Shown here in pieces: positions 23,931 to 35,639 of a stretch of DNA of 64,000 nucleotides. The stretch is from Puccinellia tenuiflora. Its lineage: Eukaryota > Streptophyta > Magnoliopsida > Poales > Poaceae. The stretch is taken from NCBI GenBank assembly GCA_012064385.1, contig QRDG01000129.1, forward strand, positions 2,035,015 to 2,099,014, given 5' to 3'. Below the pieces are notes generated by a model, which was given only the letters and a program-made list of their open reading frames with translations, did not search any database and was not told the DNA's origin. Position 1 is the stretch's first letter. Every line of letters starts with the position of its first letter. The translations under genes and the position numbers were made by a program.

Positions 23931-25005
23931 TGTCGAAGGCTGGATGTGCCACCGGTGTCTTGACGTATCTCATTGCCCGATCTTTACGGATAGACGGAGA
24001 GAGAGCGATGAACGTGAAGAACCCAAAGGGAAAAACACACGGGGATACACGGGAAAACCGTCTCGGATCGCAACCACAAGAACGACTTACCCTTGAAGTT
24101 CCTTTTCCCTCACCGGTAGGACCAACCGGACCAATAGAATCCCAAAGAGAGACCGTGAGGTAGAATCTTCGGGGGAGATTGTTAAGCGCGCGGTAGAATC
24201 ACAAACACGAGAGACTCGTAGGTAGAATCATGTTCATGAGAGACGTTGCACAAAGAGGGGCCTTGTACATCACCTAGATGAATCTAGAGTGGCCATGAAT
24301 TCCACAAGGAGAAAGTAGGAGCAAAGCTCAAAATCTTAGTCTATTCTTATCTGACCCTAGAATGGAAAAGGAAAGTGTTATTTATAGTCTTAGTACGAAA
24401 AGGGAGTGCAGGATGCGGGAAATCGGCCTGGGGGCCGGCCTGAGCCGGGCTGGAGGCCGGCGACTTCGGTAGGGAGGCCGGCCCGGGAGCCGGCCTAGGC
24501 CGGGCTGGAGGCCGGCTGCCTCGGCAGGGAGGCCGGCCCGGGAGCCGGCCTAGGCCGGGCTGGAGGCCGGGCTGGGGGCCGGCTTGGGACCGGCTGGCGC
24601 TGGCATGCGGCCGGCCTGGGCCGGGCTGGAGGCCGGCGGGCTCTGGCATGCGGCCGGTCTGGGAGCCGGCCTGGGCCGGGCTGGAGGCCGGCTGTCTCTG
24701 GCAGGGGGCCGGCCTGGGGGCCGGCCTAGGCCGGTCTGGCTTCGCCTTCTTCTTCATCTTCTCTTTGACCGTCTTTTTGGACCTCCTCTTGCTCATCTTC
24801 TCGACTCCATTGTGGGTCATCATCAGGGTGGATCCTAAGTATGCACAAGGTACCGACATGAAGTAGCAATCCATTCAAAGGGGTGTCGAAATCACACAAT
24901 GAGAGGAGCGAGGTCACCTTTTCATGAAATGCCTTGACTCTTGATCTTGTCATTGGGCCATTTGGCGTGTTGGCCATGGTGTTGTCCACATGTGGGGCTA
25001 CATCA
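23931..25005 (-). repeat. 3' LTR of element B
   Basis: On the minus strand it starts TGATGTAGCC directly after the purine tract and ends CTTCGACA, about 1075 bp. A TATA box (ACTATAAATAACA) lies at about 24377-24389. The U3 part carries a GC-rich tandem array. There is no second LTR to compare with. Confidence 0.75.
24425..24745. repeat. GC-rich tandem repeat within the U3 of element B
   Basis: Units of about 60 bp built on GGCCGGCCTAGGCCGGGCTGG-like blocks, partly palindromic (GGCCGGCC, CCGGGCTGGAGGCCGG). Neighbouring units differ by small changes such as CTGCCTCGGCAGG versus TTCGGTAGG. Confidence 0.85.
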
Positions 25006-28000
25006 TCTCCCCCCCCCCCCCTTCGGAAAGAGTCGTCCTCGACTCGTCATCAGCTTGAACACTTGGATATCCGTGGAAAGGGGATAGGTCGGCGACGTTG
25101 AACGTGTCATGTACCAAATACTTGGATGTTGGGATGTCGATCTTGTAGGCGTTGTCGTTGATGCGCTTGAGCACTTTGAAAGGTCCGTCACCGCGAGGAG
25201 CTAGCTTGGATTTTCTTTCATCCGGGAAACGGTCCTTGCGGAGGTGTAGCCACACGAGATCTCCTTCTTCGAATATCATGGGCTTCTTCAACTTGTTGAT
25301 CTTGGTAGCTTGGCGCTTGGTGTGCTCCTGTAGAGTTGCGCGAGTTGACTCATGTAGTGTCTTTATGTAGTCGGCTCTTTTATCGAAGTCCATGTCGGTG
25401 CGCTCGTGTAGAGGAAGTGGGAGGATGTCTAGGGCGGTGTTGGGGTTGAACCCATAGACAACCTCGTACGGACTTCGCTTGGTTGCCCGGTGGGAGGCAC
25501 GGTTGTAGGCGAACTCGGCGTGCGGTATGCATTCCTCCCAACCTTTGAGGTTTGGCTTGATTAATGCGCGGAGGAGGGTTGATAAGCTTCGATTCACCAC
25601 CTCGGTTTGGCCATCGGTTTGTGGGTGGTAAGCGGTGGAGAAGAGGAGCTTGACTCCTAGCTTGGACATCAATGCCTTCCAAAAGTAGCTTGTGAACTTG
25701 ACATCCCAGTCCGAGACAATGGTCTTCGGCACTCCATGTAGACGAACGATTTCCCTAAAGAACAAAGTTGCAATATGTGAATCATCGTTGGTCTTGTTGC
25801 AAGGGATGAAATGAGCCATTTTAGAGAAACGATCAACAACAACAAATATGGAATCTTTGCCATTTTTAGTTCGTGGTAGCCCTAGCACAAAGTCCATGCT
25901 AATGTCGGTCCATGGAGCATATTGAATGGGAAGTGGAATATAAAGACCATAAGGGTTGGACGTAGACTTAGCTTTGAGACATGTTGGGCATCGAAGCACA
26001 AGGCGTTCCACGTCCCGCTTCATTCGTGGCCAATAGTAATGTGTTGAAATCATTGCATATGTCTTGTCCCGTCCGAAATGTCCCATGAGACCGCCTCCAT
26101 GTGATTCCTTCAAAAGCAACAAGCGAAGCGACGACTCGGGGATACATAGTTTGTTAGCTTTAAATAAGAAATCCTTGTGCAAATAGAAATCATCGAAACC
26201 TTTGTCGCATGAGCACTTGGCAAAAATAGGACCAAAAGTAGGGTCGGAGGCATAGAGATCCTTAATCTCATCAAGGCCTAAAACATCGATTTCAAGCTTG
26301 GCAAGTAAAATCATCTTGCGGGAAAGAGCATCCGCGACTATATTGTCCTTGCCTTTCTTGTATTTCACAACATATGGAAAATACTCGATGAATTCCACCC
26401 ACTTGGCATGCCTTTTGTTCAAATTGGCTTGGGTTTTCAAATATTTCAATGATTCATGATCGGAATGAATAACAAACTCTTTTGGCCAAAGGTAGTGTTG
26501 CCAAACTTCCAACACACGGACTAAGGCATATAGTTCCTTGTCATAAATTGGGTAGTTTAGGCGAGCACCATCTAGTTTCTCGCTATAGTAGGCTACGGGA
26601 CGTCCACATTGCATGAGAACGCCACCGATGCCAAGGCCACTAGCGTCACACTCAAGTTCGAAAGTTTTCGAGAAATCCTACAAAGCAAGTAAAGGAGCTT
26701 CGGTCAATCTCTTTTTGAGTTCATTGAAAGCCGATTCTTGAGCGTTTCCCCAAATAAAGGGTACATTCTTTTTGGTAAGATCATTTAGAGGGCAAGCAAT
26801 TGTGCTAAAATCTTTCACAAATCGACGGTAAAATCCAAAGAGTCCAAGGGCGCTACGAAGTTGAGCAAGGTTCGTTGGTGGTGGCCAATTTGTGATTGCC
26901 TCAATCTTAGAGGTGTCAACTTCAATCCCTTTGGAAGAAATCACGTAACCCAAAAACACAATCTTGTCGGTGCAAAAGGTGCATTTCTTTATGTTGGCAA
27001 AAAGTAAAGCATCACGAAGGGCCAGCAAAACTTGCTTCACATGGTTTATATAGTCATGCAAAGATTTTCTATAAACAAGGATGTCATCAAAGTAAACAAC
27101 CACGAACTTGCCAATGAAGGTGCGCAAGACGTGATTCATAAGACGCATAAAAGTGGAAGGAGCATTAGAAAGGCCAAAGGGCATCACAAGCCATTCATAA
27201 AGACCAAGCTTAGTTTTGAAATCCGTTTTCCATTCATCTCCTTCATGCATACGAATTTGGTGGTAGCCACTTTTCAAATCGATCTTGGAGAAAATAGTGG
27301 CACCACTAAGCTCATCTAACATGTCGTCAAGGCGGGGAATGGGATGTCGATACCTCACCGTGATATTGTTGATGGGACGACAATCCATGCACATGCGCAA
27401 AGTGTCGTCTTGCTTGGGGACGAGGATGACCGGTACGGCGCACAGACTCAAACTTTCACGCACATGTCCCTTGGCGAGGAGGTCTTGAATTTGCCGCTCA
27501 ATCTCCTTTGTCTCCTCGGGGTTGGTGCGGTAAGGCGCTCTATTGGGAAGAGGGGCATCGGGAATGAGGTCGATGCGATGCTCAATCCCACGTAGAGGAG
27601 GAAGTCCGGGAGGGAGCTCATCCGGAAAGACGTCACCGAATTCCTGCAAAAGAGACATCATTGAAGGAGGAACACGGGTTAAGTTGTTAGTGTCTTTCCC
27701 ATCTCCTTTGCACAAGAGCACAAAGTGGAGAATGGATGGGTTTGCTCTCACTTCCCTCATCTCACTTTTGGTGGCTAACAAAACTACTCCATGGGTATGT
27801 GGCTTGTGGCTCTCGCTCGCGTGAAGGTGGTTCTCTCTCTCGCCACTCATCTCACTAGAAGATTGTGCTCGTTGAGTCCTTGTGACGGTCTTGGCGTTGT
27901 CGGCAATAACTTGACTTGGTGTCATGGGGCGAAGGACGAAGGTCGTGTTGTGCCACTTGAAGCTATATTGATTTGTACGTCCATCATGCATGGCGCCCTT

Positions 28001-29075
28001 GTCGAATTGCCATGGTCGGCCAAGAAGGAGGTGGCACACCATCATGGGAGCGACGTCACACTCAACCGTATCGTCATAGGAGCCAATCTTGAAAGAGACC
28101 TTGACCTTTTGATGAATCTTGACACTCCCGACGTTGCTTAGACATTGTACATGATACGGATGTGGATGCTTGGTGCGATGCAAGTTAAGTTTGTCGCACA
28201 TTTCTTTGCTTGCTAGGTTGTGGCAACTTCCACCATCGATGATGACCTTGATGGACTTTCCCATGATGTCGGCTCGTGTTTGGAACAAATTGCATCTTTG
28301 GTCTTCATCTTCATGCATGTTGGTGGTCAAGACCCTTGTGACCACAAGTGATGAAAGTGTGTCGCCGTCGCAATGTTGGGTATCTTGCTCTTCATCCTCA
28401 TGGTGTAGTGTAGCTACTTGAACCATTGCTTCATATTCATCCTCACTCATGGAGTCCCATCCGCCATTATCATTTGCTATCATGACTCTCTTGTTGGAGC
28501 ACTCAAACGATTTGTGTCCTTGGCCACCGCACTTGAAGCATGTGATGTCACTTGCCTTGCCCGTGGAAGCTTGAGAGGATTGCATTGACGGAGGCGGTTT
28601 CTTGAAGGTAGAGGTCGAAGGTCGACTAGAAACACTTGAAGGTCTTGCGGTAGATCTTGCGTTAGCTTGTGGAGGTTGTATAGATGCCGATTGATTGGGC
28701 ATTGTAGACTTGCCGGTGAAGTAGGCCTTGGTCTTTTGGTACTTGATGTCATCCGCTACTTGGCGCTCCGCCTTGGTGGCTTGGTGTACTAGTTCCACGA
28801 GGGAAGTGTAAGGTTGGAACTCGACGATCCTCTTGATGGGTTAGTTGAGGCCGTTCATGAAGCGCGCCATTGTTTGTTCTTCGGATTCTTCGACGCTTGC
28901 ACGCATCATGGATGTTTCCATTTCTTTGAAGTACTCATCGACGGACTTGACGCCTTGCTTGAGTTCGTGTAGCTTCTTGAAGAGATCACGTGTATAGTGC
29001 ATTGGTACAAAGCGTGCTCGCATCTCGCGCTTCATGTCTTCCCAAGAATCAATAGGCGCCTCATCGTTCTGCTTG
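24998..29075 (-). pseudogene. Gag-pol of element B (gag C-part, protease, RT, RNase H, integrase)
   Basis: One frame read from 29075 down to 24998 holds, in order: the end of the gag domain; a CCHC zinc knuckle (CFKCGGQGHKSFEC) near 28510; an aspartic protease (IIDGGSCHNLAS); reverse transcriptase with YFDDIL near 27095; RNase H (DKELYALVRVLEVW); an integrase HHCC finger and DDE core (DISMDF, SDWDVKF, TDGQTEVVNRSL); and a C-terminal tail. Stops at 28841-28843 (TAA) and 26678-26680 (TAG) interrupt it. The N-terminus of gag is gone. Gag-pol would package and integrate the element; this copy cannot encode it whole. Confidence 0.92.
25006..25026 (-). other. Polypurine tract of element B with a 13-G run
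   Basis: On the minus strand a run of 13 G followed by AGA sits directly before the LTR start. The pol stop codon at 24998-25000 lies inside the LTR. Confidence 0.7.
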
Positions 29076-29283
29076 ATCATCCTGTACGTGCCATCAGCAC
29101 CGTTCACCCGAGACCCAGCCTATCATATAAAGGCTGGGAGGGTCCCTCGTCTAGGGTAACGAAGCAACTAGTGAACACCAACTCATAGCCGCCATCTAAA
29201 CCCTAGCGAGATTGCTATCTCGCCATTGTAGCCACCTTGATCATAATTCCAGACAACCAGGAGTAGGGTGTTATCCTCCGGGA
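29076..29283 (+). repeat. 5' LTR remnant of element C (R-U5 part)
   Basis: Matches 41542-41749 with three substitutions by hand count and keeps the TATA-like CATATAAAGG at 29124-29133. The match begins in CTTGATCAT at 29072, which is shared by both flanks. It ends at TCCGGGA, after which gag-side sequence follows with no primer site. Confidence 0.85.
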
Positions 29284-29310
29284 ATTACCCGCAACCTCGA
29301 GTCGTCATAC

Positions 29311-30798
29311 ATGACTGAAGACGCGGACGGGATACCCGTCCCCAAGACACCCGGAGCTGCCCTCATGGCAGTCGAAACATACCTGCGACTGACGCAGCCG
29401 CCTGAGGGTGACGCCCGCGCTCTCCTCCACAAGCAACAAATCATGTCCATCAAAGCAGTCGAAGAGGCTCTGGCGAACAAGGCACCAGCAGAAAGGGCGC
29501 AAGAAAATCGGGGTCGCCGAGACCGCGAACCCGCAGCACTCGCAGTCCCAGCTCCAAGACAACCGCGACAGCCGCAGCCAGGCGAAGACCTCCGCAACGT
29601 CATCACACAGAGGACGGTAGACCGCAACCGCACCCAGCGGACGGTCGGCACACCCAATGCTGACGACCGCGACGATGGCGACTTCGAGCCACGCGGCGCC
29701 ACATGCTTCAGTTTCAACATCCGCGACACAAAAATGCCCAAGGGCTTCAAGCTCACGGCAGAAGCGGTCAAGTACGATGGAAAGCAGGACCCGAGAGACT
29801 GGCTGGAAGACTACCTCATAGCCTGCAGTTGCCAGGGCGGTACTTCGACTACAGCCATGCAGTACATCCAGCTGATGCTCACAGGATCTGCACGCGGGTG
29901 GCTCAACACTCAACCCAAGGACGCCTTCAGCATGTGGGACGAGTTTGCGGATGCCTTCGTTAAGAGCTTCCTGGGGACGTATTCAAGGCCGACAACTTTC
30001 GTCGAGCTCCAAGCATGCAAGCAAGGACGAGACGAGCCGCTCCGGTCATACATCCAGCGATGGAGCCTGCTCCGCAATACCATGGAACCCACCTCGGAAG
30101 ACCGAGTGATGGATGCCTTCATGCACGGCGTCTACCGCCGCGACCTCCACGAGGAATTTGGTAGGCTCCGGCCGAGAAGCATGATTGACCTCATGAAGAT
30201 AGCCAACCAGTGGGCAGACGGAGAGGACTCGGTTCGTGATACTCCACGAGACGAGGCCGGACCAAGCAACTGGCGGGAAGGACGCCAGAAGAAGAAGCCG
30301 CGTTACCACGGCAATGACTCAATAGAGTTAGTAGCGGCGGGATTCGAAACCCCCCGCAAGAACGAAGCATACGACAGCAATCGCCAGTACAGTCCAAGGC
30401 AGTACAGTCGAAGCAACGACGAACAGAGTCGCCAATACAGCCAAGGGCAATTCAACCGAAGCGGTGGCAGCACCTACCGTGGCGATGGGAGCCGCAAGCG
30501 AGAGTGGCAGAGGCGCACGCTGACTCCGGAGGAAGAGCTAGAGCAACCTTGCAAGCACCACATGTTCAGGAACCCGGAAACGGGCAAGTGGGGATCCCGT
30601 CACCTGTTGAAGGACTGCAAGAAGGCACGGAGGATATACCAGGCAATGCAGAAGATAGTCGCTCAGCCAGCCACGCAGTTGGCTCCCCAGGCAGCACCCG
30701 CAGCACAGCCAGTCGCGCAGTTAGCTCTCCAAGCAGCACCCGCACCCGCGCCGGCAGTCGCTAACCCAGCACAGGCAGCGGCAGCTTTTTATCCGTAG
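29311..30798 (+). CDS. Element C gag
   Basis: ATG 29311 opens 495 codons to a TAG. The middle holds a retrotransposon gag domain (YDGKQDPRDWLEDYL; GWLNTQPKDAFSMWDEF; YSRPTTFVELQACKQG). A Gln/Arg/Ser-rich stretch and a Cys/His cluster (PCKHHMFRNPETGKWG through KDCKKARR) follow, then an Ala/Pro/Gln-rich tail. The TAG at 30796-30798 is followed by further Gln codons in the same frame, so gag-pol was probably continuous. Gag would form the particle shell. Confidence 0.85.
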   Translation: MTEDADGIPVPKTPGAALMAVETYLRLTQPPEGDARALLHKQQIMSIKAVEEALANKAPAERAQENRGRRDREPAALAVPAPRQPRQPQPGEDLRNVITQRTVDRNRTQRTVGTPNADDRDDGDFEPRGATCFSFNIRDTKMPKGFKLTAEAVKYDGKQDPRDWLEDYLIACSCQGGTSTTAMQYIQLMLTGSARGWLNTQPKDAFSMWDEFADAFVKSFLGTYSRPTTFVELQACKQGRDEPLRSYIQRWSLLRNTMEPTSEDRVMDAFMHGVYRRDLHEEFGRLRPRSMIDLMKIANQWADGEDSVRDTPRDEAGPSNWREGRQKKKPRYHGNDSIELVAAGFETPRKNEAYDSNRQYSPRQYSRSNDEQSRQYSQGQFNRSGGSTYRGDGSRKREWQRRTLTPEEELEQPCKHHMFRNPETGKWGSRHLLKDCKKARRIYQAMQKIVAQPATQLAPQAAPAAQPVAQLALQAAPAPAPAVANPAQAAAAFYP

Positions 30799-32254
30799 CA
30801 GCAGCCGCAGCAAGAAGCCCCTGACGCATATCCAGCGGCACGCGGACAGCTCAACATGATACAGAAGGGGCGCCCTTCAAACAGGGCACAGAAGATCATC
30901 ACCCGCCAAGTCTACCAGGCTGTCACCTGTCCACCCGTAGTACCCGAGTACCTGAGAGGGTCAGAGACACCGATCACGTTCTCCAGAGCAGATCATCCAC
31001 CTGCGATACCACGACCCGGGCACGCCGCTCTGGTAGTCGAAGCTCTGATCGGGGATTTCACCTTGAAAAAGGTGTTCATGGACGGAGGCAGCGGCATCAA
31101 CATTATCTTCGCCGACACCCTCAGAAGAATGAACAGGCCAACAACAAACTTGGCGCCATCAGGGACCACCTTCCACGGCATAGTACCAGGGCAAGCAGTC
31201 ACACCCATGGGAGCAATCACACTCGATGTCATCTTCGGCACACCCGACAACTTCCAGAGGGAGGCGATCGACTTCGAGGTAGTCGATTGGAAGTCGCAGT
31301 ACCATGCGATACTCGGGCGCCCAACCTTTGCCAGATTCATGGCGATACCTCACTACGCCTATCTGATGCTCAAGATGCCTGGACCCAAGGGCGTCATCAC
31401 GGTGCATGGCGACTTTGACCGCTCCAACAGCTGCGACCGCAAATTCAGCCAGATCTCTGAATTCTTCGGAATGGAGGAGCACCTTGCGATGATGGCAGTC
31501 GACAATGACAAGACCATTTTCCCGCCACGCAAGAAACCAGCCAAGGAATCTGCCTTCAACACGACTGACGACACGAGAACCCATCAAGTCCACCCGACGG
31601 ACGCCAGCAAGACAGTCAAGGTGTCGACAAGCCTGCCTATCACATAGGAAGGCGCGCTCGTTGAGTTTCTACGTGAGAACTGGGAGATCTTTGCCTGGCA
31701 ACCTTCTGATATGCCAGGCATACCCAGGGAACTCGCCGAGCACTCCTTACGCGTCCACAAGGACGCCAGACCCGTCAAGCAGACCATGCGACGCTTTTCG
31801 GGTCCCAAGCGAGACGCCATCAGCAAGGAAATCGATCGACTGCTCCACGCCGGATTCATCCGGGAAATCAAGGACTCGGACTGGGTAGCGAACCCGGTCC
31901 TGGTGGAAAAGAAGAAGACGAAGAAACTCCGCATGTGCGTCGACTTCACCGCCATTAACAAGTGCTGCCCCAAGGACCATTTTTCGCTCCCGCGGATAGA
32001 CCAGATCATCGACTCGACTGCAGGCTGCGCGCGCCTATCCTTCCTGGACGCCTACTCCGGGTACCAGCAGATCAGGATGAAAGTCGAAGATGAAGAGAAG
32101 ACCGCATTCATCACACCCCACGGTGTGTTCTGCTACCAAACGATGCCCTTCGGGTTGAAGAACGCTGGAGCCACATACCAGCGCACGATGCAAGCTTGCC
32201 TGAAGGAGCTAATAGGAAAGATCGTACAAGTCTACGTCGACGACATAGTCATCA
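30799..32254 (+). pseudogene. Element C protease and N-terminal reverse transcriptase
   Basis: Same frame as gag. The aspartic protease has VFMDGGSGINIIF near 31074. A TAG at 31645-31647 interrupts the frame. RT follows with PGIPRELAEHSL, the CVDFTAINKCCPKD block, the FLDAYSGYQQI block and the catalytic YVDDIVI near 32232-32252. The CACTA element begins at 32255, immediately after this motif. The rest of RT and the start of RNase H are absent. Confidence 0.9.
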
Positions 32255-33795
32255 CACTACTAGGAAACTAGCTATAGGTGGAATGCTATTTGTGGCGCAC
32301 CATTATTCCATGCGCCACTAAATTGTTTTTTTGTGACGCACCACTTGGCATGCGCCACAGAAATATGTCTTTTTGTGGCGCATGCGTCTAGATGCGCCAC
32401 AGAAATATGTCTTTCTGTGGCGCATGGGGACACATGCGCCACAGAAAGACATATTTCTGTGGCGCATCTAGACGCATGCGCCACAGAAACATGGTGGCCC
32501 CGGCCCCAATGAAAGGGTGGGTGCCCTTTCTGTGGCGCATGGGGCCACATGCGCCACAAAATTGTTACTTTCTGTGGCGCATGTGGCCCCATGCGCCACA
32601 GAATTGTGCCCGGATTTCAGATCCCACCCACACCCCCCCCCCCCCCCCCCCCCGTGGATCGCCTTTTTAGTTTTGCACGGAGTGAAACAAAATGATAAAA
32701 AATTCAAAAAATAAAATCCTTTTAGATATATGGAAGGTTTAGGGTCTAGTTTGTAGGAAAAATTTGAAATACACATTTGACCTTTTTTCCAATAGTAGGT
32801 GAAGAAATATTAAATTGGCCATAACTTTTGCATACGACGTCGAAAAAATGCGTATAATACCTTAAAAAAAACTAGAGAAAATTTCGGAACCGCCCTCACC
32901 CGGGTTTACCCGGTTAGCCTTTTTTAGATTCTCAAAATTCCAAACAAAAAAAAAAGTTATGGCCAGCAGAAGAATTTTCCTAGCAAATCAAAAAAAGGAA
33001 AAAAAAAAGGAAAAAAAAAATTCTGTGGCGCATGTCTAGCCCATGCGCCACAGAATTGTGAGATTCAAAATTTGAATCCCGCCGGCGCCCCTCATCTCCC
33101 TCTCTTTTCCCCTTTTCTCCTCATCTCCTCCAGTTCTCCTCCACTTCTCTCTCCACTTCTCCTCTTTCTTTCTCCTCTTCCCTTCTTCTCTACACTTCTC
33201 TCCCCTTCTCCTCCCTCCTCCATCTCTTCTCCTCTACTCCTCCATCTCTTCTCCTCCCTCCTCCATCTCTTCTCCCCTACTCCTCCTCCACCTCCACCTC
33301 CACCTCCGGCGGCGACCTCCTCCACAACTCCGGCGAGCTCCTCACCACCCCGGCCGGCGACCACCTCCACAACCCCGACGACCTCAACCCCGACGACCTC
33401 CACCTTCGGTGACCTCCTCCTCCACCTCCGGCGACCTCCTCCACCACCGGCAACCTCCTCCTCCACTCCGGTGACCTCGGCCTCCACTCCGGCGACCTCC
33501 TCCTCCACTCCGGCGACCTCATCCGGCGACACGGTCTCCGACCCACGGCAACACGGTCTCCGACGAGCTCCGACGAAATTCCGGCGAAATTCCGGCGGCC
33601 AGATCTAGATCCAGATCTGGATCATCTAGATCTGGCCGCCCTTTTTTTTGAAATTCAAAAAAAATTCGGTGGCGCACCAAGGTGGGATGCGCCACTAAAT
33701 TATTTCTGTGGCGCACGGTGCTGGGATGCGCCACAGAATTTGGCATTTCTGTGGCGCACCACCGGCGTGCGCCACAGAAATATATTTTAGTGGTG
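32255..33795. mobile_element. Small CACTA transposon inserted in the RT of element C
   Basis: It starts CACTACTAGGAAAC and ends TTTTAGTGGTG, whose reverse complement is CACCACTAAAA. Sub-terminal repeats of TGTGGCGCATG / CATGCGCCACA occur many times at 32280-32620 and again at 33020-33060 and 33665-33780, as in CACTA elements. It is about 1.54 kb, contains a 21-C run at 32633-32653 and encodes no transposase. The flanks do not show a matching 3-bp target duplication (TCA versus AGG). Confidence 0.85.
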
Positions 33796-33805
33796 AGGAT
33801 TTAGT

Positions 33806-33806
33806 N
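33806..33806. other. Ambiguous base N, probable assembly join
   Basis: The only N in the window. It sits 11 bp after the CACTA end, exactly where RT sequence should resume but RNase H appears instead. Confidence 0.9.
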
Positions 33807-35459
33807 AACAACGAGGCAGAGTACGAGGCCCTGATCCACGGCATGCGGATGGCCAAAAACTGCGGCGCAACTCACCTCATGATCTACGGGGACTCCTACC
33901 TTGTAGTGCAACAAACCATGAAGCAATGTGACGCCATCGCCGACAACATGATAGCCTACAGGGACCTATACAACCAGTTGGAAGGCACCTTCGACGGCTG
34001 CGAGTTGCGGCACATCGGCCGCGAGAGCAACGAGGAAGCTGACACCCTCGCCAACCATGGCTCAGACAAAGCACCGGTGCCACCCGGAGTCTTTCTCGAA
34101 TGCATCAAGCAACGCTCCATCAAACTCCGGCCTGCGCCGGGACCCTCTGCACCGACAACGAGCACCGCCAACCTGCCAAGCACGGAGATGGAACCCATGG
34201 AGGTAATGCTGGTCGAACCCATATGGACAAGCCCATACCTGGCCTACATACTACATCAGAAGGTGCCAGCGAACCCAGTCGAAGCCAAGCGCGTCGTCCG
34301 CCGCTCCAAGGGCTTCACCGTCATCAACGGGGAACTCTACAAGCGAAGCATATTAGGAGTCCTCCAAAGGTGCATCGACCCAGTCGACGGTCAAGCCATA
34401 TTACTCGAGATCCACGCCGGCATCTGCGAACACCACGCCAGCAGTCGAGCCTTGGTGGCCAAAGCCCTACGAGCAGGGTTCTACTAGCCCACCGCAATGC
34501 AAGACGCAGAAGAACTCGTGAGGAAGTGCATCGGCTGCCAGGAGTTCGCCAACAAGCCACACGCACCAGCATCAGCGCTGAAGACCATACCACTCGCATG
34601 GCCCTTCGCTCAGTGGGGGCTCGACATGGTGGGTCCACTCAAGAAGTCTTCTCCGGGCGGACACACTCATCTCCTGGTGGCAGTCGATAAGTTCACGAAG
34701 TGGATCGAAGCAGCACCGATCACAAGTTCGACTGCCTCCTCAGTAGTTAACTTCATCAGGTCGATCATCTTCAGGTTCGGTGTGCCACACAGCATCATCA
34801 CTGACAACGGCACGAACTTCACAGCCGAAGAATTCAAGGACTTCTGCTCTGACCAAGGCATCAAGCTCAACTATGCATCTGTCTCGCACCCGCAGTCCAA
34901 CGGACAAGTCGAGAAAGCCAATGGCCTAGTCTGCAAAGGCGTAAAGAGGCGCCTGCGAGTGCCACTGAGGCACGCCGTAGGTGCCTAGATCGAAGAACTG
35001 CCATCTGTGCTGTGGAGTCTGCGCACCACGCCAAACAGATCTATAGAGTACACGCCATTCTTCATGGTGTACGGCGCTGAAGCGGTCCTGCCATGCGACA
35101 TCAAGTTCGACGCCCCCCGAGTGGTGGCCTACGATGAGTCTGATGCAGAGGAAGCACTCGAAGATGACATGGACACCCTGGACGAAGCACGCGACATCAC
35201 CCTCACCCGCACAGCCGTGTATCAGCAAGACCTGCGCAACTATCACGGACGGCGACTCCGGCCCAGAGCGTTCGTCCCTGGTGATCTTGTCCTCCGTCTC
35301 AAGCAGAAGAAGGTGCACAAACTTGCCTCCCCATGGGAGGGTCCATACATCGTGACAGAAGCAATTGGTGGCGGAGCTTACCGCCTGAAGGACTCGAAGA
35401 CGGGGACAGTCTGCAGCAACCCGTGGAACGTTGCGCAACTGCGCCATTTCTACGCCTGA
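33807..35459 (+). pseudogene. Element C RNase H and integrase
   Basis: One frame carries RNase H (NNEAEYEALIHGMRMA; YGDSYLVVQQ), then integrase with CIGCQEF (the CC of the HHCC finger) and core residues in WGLDMVGP, ITDNGTNF and SNGQVEKANGLV. A GDLVLR-type C-terminal part ends HFYA before a TGA at 35457-35459. TAG stops at 34485-34487 (in FY-stop-PTAMQDA) and 34986-34988 (in VGA-stop-IEELP) fall where related elements have Trp. The enzyme would insert cDNA; this copy is dead. Confidence 0.9.
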
Positions 35460-35639
35460 TCGACCCCAATTTATAACAATGTACAATGTCAAGAAGCGGC
35501 AGGTTTCAGACGCACTCTTTCCCTCGCCAGGGTACCTGAGGGGACTGGAAGGGTTTTAATGAGGCGGCCTGCTCGCAAAAATCAATAAAGTGATTTGAGG
35601 AACAAGCTCTCCCCTTTACTTTTATCAGCAAGCAACTCA

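Larger units (their letters stand above)
23931..29075 (-). mobile_element. Element B: minus-strand Gypsy retrotransposon, 5' end lost
   Basis: It has its 3' LTR (23931-25005), a G-rich purine tract, and gag-pol from 24998 to about 29075 with reverse transcriptase upstream of integrase (Gypsy order). The 5' LTR and start of gag are missing at the junction with element C. The gag-pol frame is continuous but broken by stops at 26678-26680 and 28841-28843. The C-terminal sequence suggests a chromovirus-like lineage rather than the TAT lineage of elements C and E. Confidence 0.9.

Noticed and set aside
24726..24989. Separate small gene downstream of element B pol
   Set aside because: It lies inside the LTR and starts with GTG, not ATG; it is better explained as an LTR-encoded tail in another frame.
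33072..33608. Pro/Ser/Thr-rich open frame inside the CACTA element
   Set aside because: It is built from a CT- and CCACC-rich low-complexity tract; both strands are open and no domain is present.
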